Shown here piece by piece: positions 1-8,305 of a DNA stretch of 64,000 nucleotides. Within the stretch, counting starts at the first letter, position 1. Each line of letters starts with the position of its first letter. The position numbers and the translations under genes are program-made. The notes beneath the pieces were generated by a model. It was not told the DNA's origin, did not search any database, and saw nothing but the letters and a program-made list of their open reading frames with translations. Source of the stretch: LMUY01 sp965199005. GTDB taxonomy: Bacteria; Pseudomonadota; Alphaproteobacteria; Acetobacterales; Acetobacteraceae. The stretch covers positions 3,038,001-3,102,000 of the forward strand of contig CBDAQK010000006.1 of NCBI GenBank assembly GCA_965199005.1. Reading direction: 5' to 3'.

Positions 1-699
1 GACCAGGCTATCGGCCGGGATCTCCATGTTGTCGAAGAACACCTCGCAGGAGTTGTGGTTCATCATGCTGCGGATCGGGCGGATGGTCAGGCCCTTCACC
101 TTGCGCATGTCCACGATGAAGGTGCTGAGCCCGTCCGTCTTCTTGGCCACTTGGTTCTTGGGCGTGGTGCGCGCCAGCAGCAGCATCAGGTCGCTGTGCT
201 CGGCCCTCGACGTCCAGATCTTCTGGCCGTTGACCACGTAGCGGTCGTTGCCTTCGCGCCTTGCCGTGGTGCGGAGCGAGGTGGTGTCGGTGCCCGAGGT
301 CGGTTCCGTGACGCCGAAGGCCTGCAGGCGCAGCTCGCCGGAGGCGATCTTGGGCAGGTATTCATGCTTCTGGGCCGCGGAGCCGTGCCGCAGGATAGTG
401 CCCATGGTGTACATCTGCGCGTGACAGGCGCCACCGTTGCACCCTTGGCGCTGAATCTCCTCCAGGATGATAGCGGCCCCCGATAGCGGCAGGCCGACGC
501 CGCCATACTCCTCGGGTACCAGCGCCGAAAGGTAGCCGCTTTCGGTCAGCGCCGTGACGAACTCGGTAGGATACGAGCGGGTCTCGTCCAGCTTGCGCCA
601 ATACTCCCCGGGAAAGCCGGCGCAGAGTTTGGCGACCTCCTCCCGGATTTCCTTGTAGCGTTCACCGGGAGCTTCGGAGACGTGCGGGATATCGTTCAT
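1..699 (-). CDS. Acyl-CoA dehydrogenase, 3' end beyond window
   Basis: Flavin-dependent oxidation of an acyl-CoA to the 2-enoyl-CoA. The 233 codons visible begin at ATG 699 (MNDIPHVSEAPG), preceded by an AAGGGA ribosome site, and run off the left edge, so only the N-terminal alpha-helical domain and most of the beta-barrel domain are present. The family motif FGVTEPTSGTDT (FAD/substrate loop) and the segment ending QKIWTSRAEHSD are clear, giving a confident family call. It is the last visible gene of a minus-strand operon, 10 bases after the CoA-transferase. With a transferase making the CoA thioester just upstream, it probably acts on that product. The specific substrate cannot be read from the sequence. 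Confidence 0.9.
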   Translation of the reverse strand, partial: MNDIPHVSEAPGERYKEIREEVAKLCAGFPGEYWRKLDETRSYPTEFVTALTESGYLSALVPEEYGGVGLPLSGAAIILEEIQRQGCNGGACHAQMYTMGTILRHGSAAQKHEYLPKIASGELRLQAFGVTEPTSGTDTTSLRTTARREGNDRYVVNGQKIWTSRAEHSDLMLLLARTTPKNQVAKKTDGLSTFIVDMRKVKGLTIRPIRSMMNHNSCEVFFDNMEIPADSLV

Positions 700-709
700 G
701 GTGTTCCCT

Positions 710-1852
710 TCAAGTGCCGATAGCACCGGCTGAACCAAACTCGGCTCGGATAGCTACGCCATGGTCATCGATGCCGGGCACCGGGCCCAGGAGCGGCGCT
801 GCCCCGTTATGAATGGCCGGAGGTGCCACGATGCTGGCCATTCCACCGGGGATCCTGACCTCGACCCGGCGCAATGCAGGATGCGCCGCCAGATCCGTAA
901 GCGTGTTCACGAAACCAAAGGCGGTGCGGGTACTGCGAAGGCGTTCCGCCGCCTCTGCGCGCGGTAGGCTTGCAAAGGCCGCCGCGACCCTCTGGTTGAC
1001 GCCCGCGCGGTTGGCCACCCGGGCATTGTTGCTGTCGAAGCCGGACCGAGTAGCCAGCGCCGAATCACCGAGCACGCCCGCGCAGAAGGCCGCCCATTCG
1101 CGCTCGTTCTGGATGGAGATCAGCACCAGCGAGCCGTCCGCGGTGGGAAAGGCGCCGTAGGGGCAGATGGACGGATGCTCCATCCCCAGGCGCGGGGGAG
1201 TGCGCCCGGTGCCCTCCGCATACAGCAGCGGCACGTTCATCCAGTCGGCGGTGCCGCCGAACAGGCTGACTTCCAGCTTGCGCCCCTGCCCGGTGATGCC
1301 GCGGCCGATCAGCGCCTCCAAGACGGCAGCGTGAGCCGCCATACCGCAAGCGATGTCGCTGACCGAGACGCCCACCCGGCTCGGCCCGGCGGGGTGCCCG
1401 GTGACGCCCGCGAGGCCCGTCTCGGCCTGCACCAACAGGTCGTAGGCTTTCATGTCTTCATAGGAGTTGCCCGCCCCGTAGCCGGTGACGTCTACCGTGA
1501 TCAGGCGCGGATAGCGGGCACGCAAGGCGTCCGAACCGAAGCCCGCGCGTGCGGCGGCGCCGGGGGCCAGGTTTTGGATGAACACATCCGCCTTCGCGAG
1601 GATGGCGTGGAGCAGGGCGGCATCGTCAAGGTTCTTGATGTCGGCCACCAGGCTCTGCTTGCCGCGGTTCAGCCACACGAAATAGGAGGACTGGCCGCCC
1701 ACGGCGGCGTCGTAGCCGCGCGCGAAGTCGCCCTCCGGCCGCTCCACCTTGATCACCCGCGCCCCAGCATCCGCCAGGCGTGAGGAGCAGAAGGGCGCCG
1801 CCACCGCCTGTTCCAGCGACAGCACCAGCAGTCCGTCCAGCACGCCCGGCAT
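710..1852 (-). CDS. CaiB/BaiF family CoA-transferase
   Basis: A 380-residue family III CoA-transferase, expected to move CoA between carboxylic acids by way of an aspartyl-CoA anhydride. Family features include the start LDGLLVLSLEQAVAAPFC, the Rossmann strand ARVIKVERPEGDFAR, and the conserved Asp in GVSVSDIACGM, the position of the catalytic aspartate. The length is usual for the family. The ATG at 1852 overlaps the TGA of the upstream citE relic (ATGA), so the genes are translationally coupled. Family III enzymes act on succinyl-, formyl-, citramalyl- or carnitine-type donors; here the partner is probably the acid made by the neighbouring aldehyde dehydrogenase. That substrate link is inference. 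Confidence 0.88.
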   Translation of the reverse strand: MPGVLDGLLVLSLEQAVAAPFCSSRLADAGARVIKVERPEGDFARGYDAAVGGQSSYFVWLNRGKQSLVADIKNLDDAALLHAILAKADVFIQNLAPGAAARAGFGSDALRARYPRLITVDVTGYGAGNSYEDMKAYDLLVQAETGLAGVTGHPAGPSRVGVSVSDIACGMAAHAAVLEALIGRGITGQGRKLEVSLFGGTADWMNVPLLYAEGTGRTPPRLGMEHPSICPYGAFPTADGSLVLISIQNEREWAAFCAGVLGDSALATRSGFDSNNARVANRAGVNQRVAAAFASLPRAEAAERLRSTRTAFGFVNTLTDLAAHPALRRVEVRIPGGMASIVAPPAIHNGAAPLLGPVPGIDDHGVAIRAEFGSAGAIGT

Positions 1853-2728
1853 CAGCCCTGCCCTCCCCGGCCCACCATTTCGTGCGCGCGCGCCACCACT
1901 GGCGCGTCCACCATCTTGCCGTCGATACGGAAGGCACCCAGGCCCGGAGCCCGGGCCGCCGCGTCGCCCTCGATCGCGCGCCGCGCCCAGCCCAACTCAA
2001 CTTCGGTGGGGGCGAACAGCTCGTTCAAGGCCGTCACCTGCTTCGGGTGGATGCACATGGCGCCGCGGCAGCCCAGGCCGCGAGCCTGCGCCACGGTGGC
2101 GCAGAAGGCGTCCATGTCCTCAAAGGCACCGATGGAGCCGACGAAGCCGAGTGGGGCGATGCCGGCGGCCCGGGCACATAGCACGAGCAGGTTCGGGCCC
2201 AGCAGCGCGTCCGGCCCCGGAACGGCGCCGAGCGCGGCGCAGAAGTCCTCCGGCCCCAGGGCCATGGCCGCGACGCGTGGGTGGGCCGCGGCCAAGGCGG
2301 CAAGGTGCGGCAGCGCGGCCGGCGTCTCGATCTGCAGCACGAGGCCGATCGCGCCGGACGGGAGCCCGCGCTCCGCTTCCAGCTCCGCGCCACCGCCTCG
2401 GCCAAGGCGCGCACCCAGCCGGCGCTCTCGGTCCTTGGCAGGACCAGGGCGGCCAAGCCGGGGATCACGGCAGCATCCAGGTCCGCCGCCACGGCGCGCA
2501 GGCTGGAGTTGACCCGCACCAACACCGCTGCCCCGCCTGCCGCACGGCATCCGGGAGCCCGGTGCGGGCGCCGGGCTTCTCCGCCGGGGGCACGGCATCC
2601 TCCAGGTCCAGGATGATCGCGTCCGCGCCCCGCTCGTGCGCGCTGGACACGAAGCGTTCCGCGTGGGCAGGGACGAACAGCAGGGAGCGCCAACGCGCCG
2701 CCGCCGTGCGGGGTGAAGCGGCGTCCAT
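1852..2728 (-). pseudogene. CitE/HpcH-type lyase gene with two frameshifts
   Basis: HpcH/HpaI aldolase and citrate lyase beta (CitE) family, whose members cleave malyl-CoA, citramalyl-CoA and similar thioesters. The reading frame is broken twice. The N-terminus (ATG 2728; SLLFVPAHAERFV, DAIILDLEDAVPP) is in one frame, a middle part (AVLVRVNSSLRAVAADLDAA) in a second from about 2.53 kb, and the C-terminus (IGLVLQIETPAALPHL, MALGPEDFCAALG, CIHPKQVTALNELF) in a third from about 2.38 kb. Each junction looks like a one- or two-base indel. ATG 2728 overlaps the TGA of the aldehyde dehydrogenase and the final TGA overlaps the CoA-transferase ATG, so the ancestral operon layout is intact. Either a recent inactivation or two sequence errors. 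Confidence 0.82.
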
Positions 2729-4215
2729 CACCTCAGCACGAACGGGTCGGCCATGCTCTCGGCCAGGCTGATCCACACGCTCTTGGTCTGCAGGTACTCG
2801 TTAATGGCGTCCTGCCCGCTTTCCCGGCCGATGCCGCTCTGCTTGAAGCCGCCGAACGGCGCCATGAAGCTCACCGCGCGGTAGGTGTTCACCCAGACCG
2901 TCCCGGCTCTCAGCCGCTCGGACATGGTGATGGCCCGGCGGATGTTCTGCGTCCACACCCCGGCGGCCAAGCCATACGGCGTGTCGTTGGCGATCGACAC
3001 TGCTTCCTCGTCGTCGTCGAAGGGGATGATCGACAGCACGGGGCCGAACACCTCCTCCCGCGCGATGCGCATGGTGTTGGCGACGTCGGCGAAGATAGTG
3101 GGCTCGACGAACCAGCCACCCGCCAGCTCCGGCGCGTTCGGACGGCCACCGCCGAGCAGGCACTGCGCCCCTTCGTCCCTGGCCACCTGCATGTAGTTCA
3201 GCACCTTCTCGCGCTGCGGCTGCGTGGTGATGGGGCCGACCTGGGTGGACAGCTCCATGGGGTCGCCCAGCCGGGCCGCCCGGGCCATGGCGACCACGCC
3301 CTCGCACACCTGGTCATACACCGGGCGCTGCACCAGCAGACGGGACCCAGCGATGCAGGTCTGCCCGGAGGCAGCGAAGATGCCGGCAATGGCGCCCTTC
3401 ACCGCGTCGCCCAGCTTGGCATCGGCGAAGACCACGTTGGGCGACTTGCCACCCAGTTCCAGCGTGACGTGCTTGATGCCCTTGGCGGCGGCCGCGTACA
3501 CCGCCTTGCCTGTGGCGTCGCCGCCGGTGAAGGCCACCTTGGCCACCAGCGGATGGGTGACCAGCGCCTCGCCGATCTCGTTGCCGAAGCCGGTGACGGT
3601 GTTGACCACGCCGGGCGGGAAGCCCGCCTCGTCGATCAGCGCCATCAGCGCCAGGGTCGAGCAGGAGGTGTACTCGGACGGCTTGATGACCACCGTGCAG
3701 CCGGCGGCCAGCAGCGGCGCCAGCTTCCAGGTCAGCAGCAGCAGCGGCGAGTTCCAAGGCGTGATCGCCACCACCACGCCCAGCGGCTCCCGTCGGGTAA
3801 AGGTGAACATGGCGGGCTTGTCTGTGGGCAGCACCGCCCCCTCGATCTTGTCCGCCAGGCCGCCGAAGTAGTGGAACCATTCGGGGATGTAGCGGAGCTG
3901 CCCGCCCATCTCGGCCAGCAGCTTGCCGTTGTCGCGCACCTCGATGGCGGCGAGCTTGTCCGCGTCTCGGGTAATGAAGTCGCCCAGGCGGCGTAGCAGC
4001 TTGCCGCGCGCCGTGGCGGTCAGCGCCGGCCAGGCGCCGGTGGAGAACGCCTTGTGCGCCGCCTCCACCGCTTCCGCCGCGTCGTCCGGCCCGCATCGCG
4101 GCACCTCGGCCCAGTTCTCCCCGGTGAAGGGATTGGCCGAGGCGATCCAGGCGCCGGAGGCGGCGGCCTTGTCCTGCCCGGCAACGACATTGTGGAAGCG
4201 TTGAAGGTCGGTCAT
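2728..4215 (-). CDS. NAD(P)-dependent aldehyde dehydrogenase
   Basis: A 495-residue aldehyde dehydrogenase of normal length that oxidises an aldehyde to the acid. Cofactor and catalytic motifs are all present: ITPWNSPLLLLTWKLAPLLAAG with the proton-relay Asn, VAFTGGDATGKAV (Rossmann), VTLELGGKSPNVVF with the general-base Glu, and GQTCIAGSRLLV with the nucleophile Cys. A C-terminal GGFKQSGIGRESG also fits. It starts at ATG 4215, 16 bases after the TPP-enzyme beta subunit, and its stop overlaps the start of the citE relic. Sitting directly after a 2-oxoacid decarboxylase, it most likely oxidises the aldehyde that enzyme releases. Confidence 0.95.
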   Translation of the reverse strand: MTDLQRFHNVVAGQDKAAASGAWIASANPFTGENWAEVPRCGPDDAAEAVEAAHKAFSTGAWPALTATARGKLLRRLGDFITRDADKLAAIEVRDNGKLLAEMGGQLRYIPEWFHYFGGLADKIEGAVLPTDKPAMFTFTRREPLGVVVAITPWNSPLLLLTWKLAPLLAAGCTVVIKPSEYTSCSTLALMALIDEAGFPPGVVNTVTGFGNEIGEALVTHPLVAKVAFTGGDATGKAVYAAAAKGIKHVTLELGGKSPNVVFADAKLGDAVKGAIAGIFAASGQTCIAGSRLLVQRPVYDQVCEGVVAMARAARLGDPMELSTQVGPITTQPQREKVLNYMQVARDEGAQCLLGGGRPNAPELAGGWFVEPTIFADVANTMRIAREEVFGPVLSIIPFDDDEEAVSIANDTPYGLAAGVWTQNIRRAITMSERLRAGTVWVNTYRAVSFMAPFGGFKQSGIGRESGQDAINEYLQTKSVWISLAESMADPFVLR

Positions 4216-4231
4216 GTCGGTGAGCCCCGGA

Positions 4232-4831
4232 TCAGATGGGCGCGAAGCCCAGCCCTGCGCGAAAGCGGTTCTTGATAAACGGTCCGTCGCGCGGCGGCAG
4301 CACCCGCGGCAGGTTCTCCGCCTTGATCTTGATCGTGGCCAGCTTGACGCCGCCGCCAGCCTCCACCTGGCGCTTCAGCTCCGCCACGCCCGCCATGTCG
4401 GTGATCTCCGCAGTCCAGTCGAAGCCGCAGGTGGCGGCGACGCGGTCCAGCGCGATGCCGCGGCCGGCGTGGCTGAGCTGCATGCCGGTCTCGCCGAAGT
4501 GTCCGTTGTCCAGCACGGCGACCGTCAGATTGGGTGGGCGCTGCAGCGCGATAGTGGCCAGGGCGCCGAAGCCCATCAAGGCCTCCCCGTCACCGGTGAC
4601 TACCAGGACCTTCTTACCAGGCTGCGCCTTGGCCAGGCCTAGGCCCACGGTCATGGCGCTGCCCATAGCGGCCCAGAGATAGTAGTTGTTGTCGTGGTCG
4701 CCGGCCGCCATCACGTCGTAGGACGGGGAGCCGAGTCCGGTGACGACCAGCAGGTCCTGCCGGTCCTTCAGCAACGCAATCACGGCCTCGCGTCGGTCCA
4801 GCGGACCGCCCGCCTTGGCCTGGGTCATCAT
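4232..4831 (-). CDS. TPP-dependent decarboxylase, beta (TPP-binding) subunit
   Basis: About 199 residues, the pyrophosphate-binding half of a thiamine-diphosphate enzyme. The TPP/Mg motif starts GDGEALMGFGALATIA and ends at the Asn of AVLDNGHFGETGMQ. Length and split layout match the ComE-type beta subunit of sulfopyruvate/phosphonopyruvate decarboxylases. I chose ATG 4831 (MMTQAKAG); a GTG at 4837, overlapping the TGA of the alpha subunit, is an alternative. The split-subunit family makes an aldehyde from a 3-substituted pyruvate, and an aldehyde dehydrogenase follows directly. Whether the side group is sulfonate, phosphonate or carbon cannot be decided from the sequence. Confidence 0.85.
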   Translation of the reverse strand: MMTQAKAGGPLDRREAVIALLKDRQDLLVVTGLGSPSYDVMAAGDHDNNYYLWAAMGSAMTVGLGLAKAQPGKKVLVVTGDGEALMGFGALATIALQRPPNLTVAVLDNGHFGETGMQLSHAGRGIALDRVAATCGFDWTAEITDMAGVAELKRQVEAGGGVKLATIKIKAENLPRVLPPRDGPFIKNRFRAGLGFAPI

Positions 4832-4833
4832 TG

Positions 4834-5385
4834 TCACTTCACCCACTTCTTTTCTCCGATCAGGCGCTGGCCCAGCAGCAGGGCGGTGGCGGAATCGCCG
4901 TTGAAGGCCATGGTGGCGGCGCCGTGCAGCAGGGGGGCCACGTCCTTGGGCTCGTCGGCGCGCCAGCTCATCACGCCCATCAGCTTCAACGAGGCTTCCG
5001 TGGCCTGGCCCATCGGGTTCTGCCAGCCGTTGAACTCCGCCCAGTCGCCGCGCATGGTCACAACCATGAGCAGCGGGAAGCGGGCCACGGACGGCAGCGC
5101 CAACGTGTTGATGCAGTTGCCCACGCCGCTGGACTGCAGCAGCAGGGCGCCGCGCTCGCCGCCCAGCCAGGCGCCGGCCAGGTAGCCGATGCCTTCTTCC
5201 TCCGTGGTCAGCACCACGGCGTGGATCTCGTTGTCCGCCTCCGCCATTCGAATCGCCGTCGAGTGCCCGGCGTCCGGCACGTAGACGACGTGCTTGACGC
5301 CCTGCTCCTTGAGTATTCGGAACACGTCGGCCTGCCAGTCGATCTCGCCCGCCTGCGGCGCCGTCGTGGTTGCTGCTTCTAACAT
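4834..5385 (-). CDS. TPP-dependent decarboxylase, alpha (PYR) subunit
   Basis: A 183-residue N-terminal pyrimidine-binding half of a split thiamine-diphosphate decarboxylase (ComD-like). The TTEEEGIGYLAGAWLGG stretch contains the glutamate expected to activate the cofactor, and YVPDAGHSTAI near the N-terminus resembles the substrate loop of sulfopyruvate and phosphonopyruvate decarboxylases. It starts at ATG 5385 after an AGGAGA-like site (the strand reads CTAGGAGACCAG just upstream). Two bases separate its stop from the beta-subunit ATG. It is the first enzyme gene of the operon and lies 23 bases after the interrupted symporter gene, which probably brought in the substrate. Confidence 0.85.
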   Translation of the reverse strand: MLEAATTTAPQAGEIDWQADVFRILKEQGVKHVVYVPDAGHSTAIRMAEADNEIHAVVLTTEEEGIGYLAGAWLGGERGALLLQSSGVGNCINTLALPSVARFPLLMVVTMRGDWAEFNGWQNPMGQATEASLKLMGVMSWRADEPKDVAPLLHGAATMAFNGDSATALLLGQRLIGEKKWVK

Positions 5386-6046
5386 TCTGGTCTCCTAGGT
5401 GACTCGAACTAAACGACCCGGCGACGTCCGATGTTGGCCTCGACCTCGCCATCGCCATCGAGGTAGCCGTGACGGTGCAGGTTCGGCATCATCAAGGCCG
5501 CAACAAAGGCGATGGCCGCCATGCCTGCGACGTAGTAGAAGAAAAACCGCTCGACCCCGGACGCACGCAGGTAGAGCGCGACGTACTCCGCGGTCCCCCC
5601 GAATGCCGCGTTGGCGATGGCGTATGGCAAGCCCACGCCTAGGGCACGCACTGCGGCGGGGAACATGTCTGCCTTCAACAGCCCCGCGATCGGCGTGTAA
5701 AAGGCGGTGATCAGGAGCCCCGCGAACACCAGGAGAAAAGCGGACACCGGATTAGACGTCCGCTGGAGAGCCGTAAGTAGCGGAACCACGCACACCGCGG
5801 ACAGGCCCGTAAAGATCAACATGTGGATCTTGATGCCGATACGGTCTGCCAAGGCACCGAACAACGGTTGCGCCAGCATGAACAAAACGAGCGCCGTAGT
5901 CATCACTACACTTGCCACCTGGGCCGACAGCCCCGCGGACATCACCAGGAACTTCTGCATGTACGAGGTGAACAGGTAAAAGTTGAGCGAGCCGAACGCC
6001 GTGAAGATGAGAGTGAGGGTCACGGCACGCTTATGCTTGCCAAGCG

Positions 6047-7165
6047 CTAGTGTCCTGAACCAGAAGTTCGCTGGTTCATGTGGGTTGATATGGTTTTCGA
6101 GTTGTAGGTGCAGAAGCGTTCGATGGACGCGAGGATGTCGTCGGCGGACTTTGTCCATCGGAACGGTTTCGGCTCGGCATTGTGCTGGTCGATGAACGCC
6201 TGGATAGCGCCTTTCAGAGCGCTGACGCTGCGGTGAACGCCACGCTTGATCTGCTTGTCGGTGAGCAGGGCGAAGAACCGCTCCACCTGATTGAGCCAGG
6301 ACGAACTGGTCGGCGTGTGGTGGACGTGCCACCGCGGCCGGCGGATCAGCCAGTCGCGCACGAGCGGGGCCTTGTGCGTGGCGTAGTTGTCCATGACCAG
6401 GTGCACGTCGAGGTCAGGGGGCACGGCTGCCTCGACCTCGTCAAGGAAACGCCGGAACTCCGCAGCACGATGGCGGGGGTAGCACTTGCCGATGACCCGG
6501 CCGGTGGCGATGTCGAGTGCCGCGAACAACGACGTGGTGCCGTGGCGCTTGTAGTCATGGGTCTGTCTTGCGGGCTGGCCCGGCCGCATCGGCAGCATCG
6601 GCTGGCTACGGTCGAGTGCCTGGATCTGGGACTTCTCGTCCACACACAGCACGATGGCATGGGCGGGCGGCGCCACATACAGGCCGACGACGTCGCGCAC
6701 CTTGGCGACGAAATCGGGATCGGTGGAGAGCTTGAACGTCTCCATCCGGTGCGGTTGCAAGCCGAATGCCCGCCAGACCCGCTGCACGGTCGAGACCGAA
6801 AGGCCCGACGCGCGCGCCATGCCACGCGAACTCCAGTGCGTGGCGCCCGGTGGCAGGCTCTCCAGCGTCCGCACGATCGTGGCCTCGATCCGGGCATCGT
6901 CGATGGTCCGGGGTGCGCCCGATCGCGGCTCGTCCCGCAGGCCGTCGATCCGATGCTCGGCAAACCGACGCCGCCACTTGCCGACCGTATCCACATCGAC
7001 GCCGAGTTGAGCTGCAACGCGCTTGTTCTGCTCGCACCCGGCGCAGGCCAGAACGATCCGGGCCCGCAAGGCCAGCGCCTGCGCCGTGTTACGACGAGCC
7101 GACAACGACAAAAGCTCCGCCCGCTCCGTCTCAGTCAGCAATACATCGACAGCACGACCACCCAT
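6047..7165 (-). CDS. IS630-family DDE transposase
   Basis: 372 residues, full length for the family. The N-terminal half is helix-turn-helix (AAQLGVDVDTVGKWRRRF, then a second HTH around SGLSVSTVQRVWRAFG). The catalytic DDE residues are the Asp of LCVDEKSQIQAL, the Asp of LVMDNYATHKAP and the Glu of WLNQVERFFALL. ATG 7165 lies about 80 bases inside the right end. The stop codon (TAG, 6049-6047) uses the TA of the target duplication, so the reading frame closes exactly at the element boundary. Confidence 0.95.
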   Translation of the reverse strand: MGGRAVDVLLTETERAELLSLSARRNTAQALALRARIVLACAGCEQNKRVAAQLGVDVDTVGKWRRRFAEHRIDGLRDEPRSGAPRTIDDARIEATIVRTLESLPPGATHWSSRGMARASGLSVSTVQRVWRAFGLQPHRMETFKLSTDPDFVAKVRDVVGLYVAPPAHAIVLCVDEKSQIQALDRSQPMLPMRPGQPARQTHDYKRHGTTSLFAALDIATGRVIGKCYPRHRAAEFRRFLDEVEAAVPPDLDVHLVMDNYATHKAPLVRDWLIRRPRWHVHHTPTSSSWLNQVERFFALLTDKQIKRGVHRSVSALKGAIQAFIDQHNAEPKPFRWTKSADDILASIERFCTYNSKTISTHMNQRTSGSGH

Positions 7166-7244
7166 TCAACGCCTCCCAAAAAGCAGGATCAGCGTCGCAC
7201 TCAACTTCGAGCCGGTACAAGGACGAACTTCAGATTCGGGACAC
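6050..7244 (-). mobile_element. IS630-family insertion sequence, apparently complete
   Basis: A 1195-bp element flanked by TA at 6048-6049 and 7245-7246, the IS630/Tc1 target duplication. The ends are inverted repeats of about 21 bases with three mismatches (GTGTCCTGAACCAGAAGTTC at the left, GTGTCCCGAATCTGAAGTTC read inward from the right). It holds one full-length transposase. Intact ends, an intact open frame and a clean target duplication point to a recent insertion. Confidence 0.93.
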
Positions 7245-7943
7245 TAGGACCGATCCCGCTTCCTTGGCATGACGCGCCCGCTCGTTGGCACTCTCCATCA
7301 TGGAACGCCGGAGATAAAGCGCCACCACAGCCCCGCAGGCGCCGACGATAAACGGCATTCGCCAGCCCCAGGCCTTCAGGTCAGGCGCTGGCATCAAGGC
7401 CTGCAGCAACAGGATTACGAGCAACGCGAGAAGCTGGCCCGCCACTATGGTGAGGTATTGGAATGAGCCAAGAAACCCGCGGCGTCCCGCGGTCGAAACC
7501 TCGCAGATGTAGGTGGCCCCAGTGCCGTACTCGGCACCAACCGACAAGCCTTGCAAGAGCCGGGCAAAGACGAGCAGCGCGGGGGCTGCCACGCCTATCG
7601 ACGCGTAAGTTGGCAGCACGGCGATGATCAGGGACCCAGTGCACATCATCAGGACCGACAGCACCATGGACAGCTTGCGTCCCTTGGTATCGGCGATCCA
7701 GCCGAACACCCAGCCGCCGACCGGGCGCATGAGGAAGCCGACCGCGAACACCCCTGCGGTGGACAGGAGTTGGCTGGTCTGGTCACCGGACGGAAAGAAC
7801 AAGGAGGCGAAATAGATTGCCGTGTAGGCATAAACGAAGAAGTCGAACCACTCGACTAAGTTACCTGCACATGCGCTTAGGATCGAGCGCATCCTGCTGG
7901 ACTGGGACAGGGCGGACGATTCCGCGTTCGCGACGGCGCTCAT

Positions 7944-8305
7944 GTGGACATCTCCCGGCTACGGGTGCGACGAAGCCCGATCTCGTCTTCAGCCGCCTTG
8001 TCGCAGCTTTGACTGACAACCTAGCCGATCAAGGCTGTCGTGAGCAGACGCCCAAAAACGCTTTGAGTTATGCTGAGATTATATAGGCTCGTCGCCAACC
8101 AGTTGTCGCTTGCGTTTGTCGATTGAGGCAGCCTCCGAGCCAAGCACTGCCGGAAGACCAAATGATCAGATCTCACTGCATGGTTTCCGGCGGGATCGGC
8201 AACAGGCGGATCACGCGGCGAGCTGTCCTGCTCTTACGGCTGGGAGTTGGTTGCACGGGAGCCCTAGACGTCCACGCGGCCGGTCACGCAGAAAGCTGCG
8301 CTAAT
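7944..8305. promoter_or_regulatory. Upstream region of symporter operon, with a possible secretion-signal stub
   Basis: Non-coding stretch between the start of the symporter gene and an IS630 relic. It should contain the promoter of the minus-strand operon, but no clear -35/-10 pair could be picked out. On the plus strand from ATG 8180 a short frame reads like the signal peptide of a binding protein (NRRITRRAVLLLRLGVGC, then an ALDVHAAGHAE cleavage-like region) and is cut at 8305 where the IS relic starts. It may be the 5' stub of a periplasmic solute-binding protein gene. Low certainty. Confidence 0.35.

Larger units (their letters stand above)
5409..7943 (-). pseudogene. Metabolite:H+ symporter (MFS, MHS family) split by an IS
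   Basis: A major-facilitator transporter of the KgtP/ProP/ShiA group, cut by an IS630 element at 6050-7244. The N-terminal part (7943 to 7247, about 232 residues) carries the MHS signature NLVEWFDFFVYAYTAIYF and the loop ADTKGRKLSM. The C-terminal part (6047 to 5409, about 212 residues) carries later membrane helices. Removing the element and one TA restores a continuous frame reading GSVL-ALGKHKRAV and a normal total of about 445 residues. The gene therefore looks intact apart from the insertion. Family members import dicarboxylates, shikimate or betaine-like solutes. It precedes the decarboxylase operon and may have shared its promoter, so the insertion may also be polar on the enzymes. Confidence 0.9.

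Noticed and set aside
1749..2771. A 340-codon plus-strand frame across the citE region
   Set aside because: Composition is a mirror of the GC-rich coding strand and no family matches, whereas minus-strand frames together give a clear CitE protein.
2713..3996. A 427-codon open frame antisense to the aldehyde dehydrogenase
   Set aside because: His/Arg-rich low-complexity translation with no motif; the sense strand encodes a full dehydrogenase.
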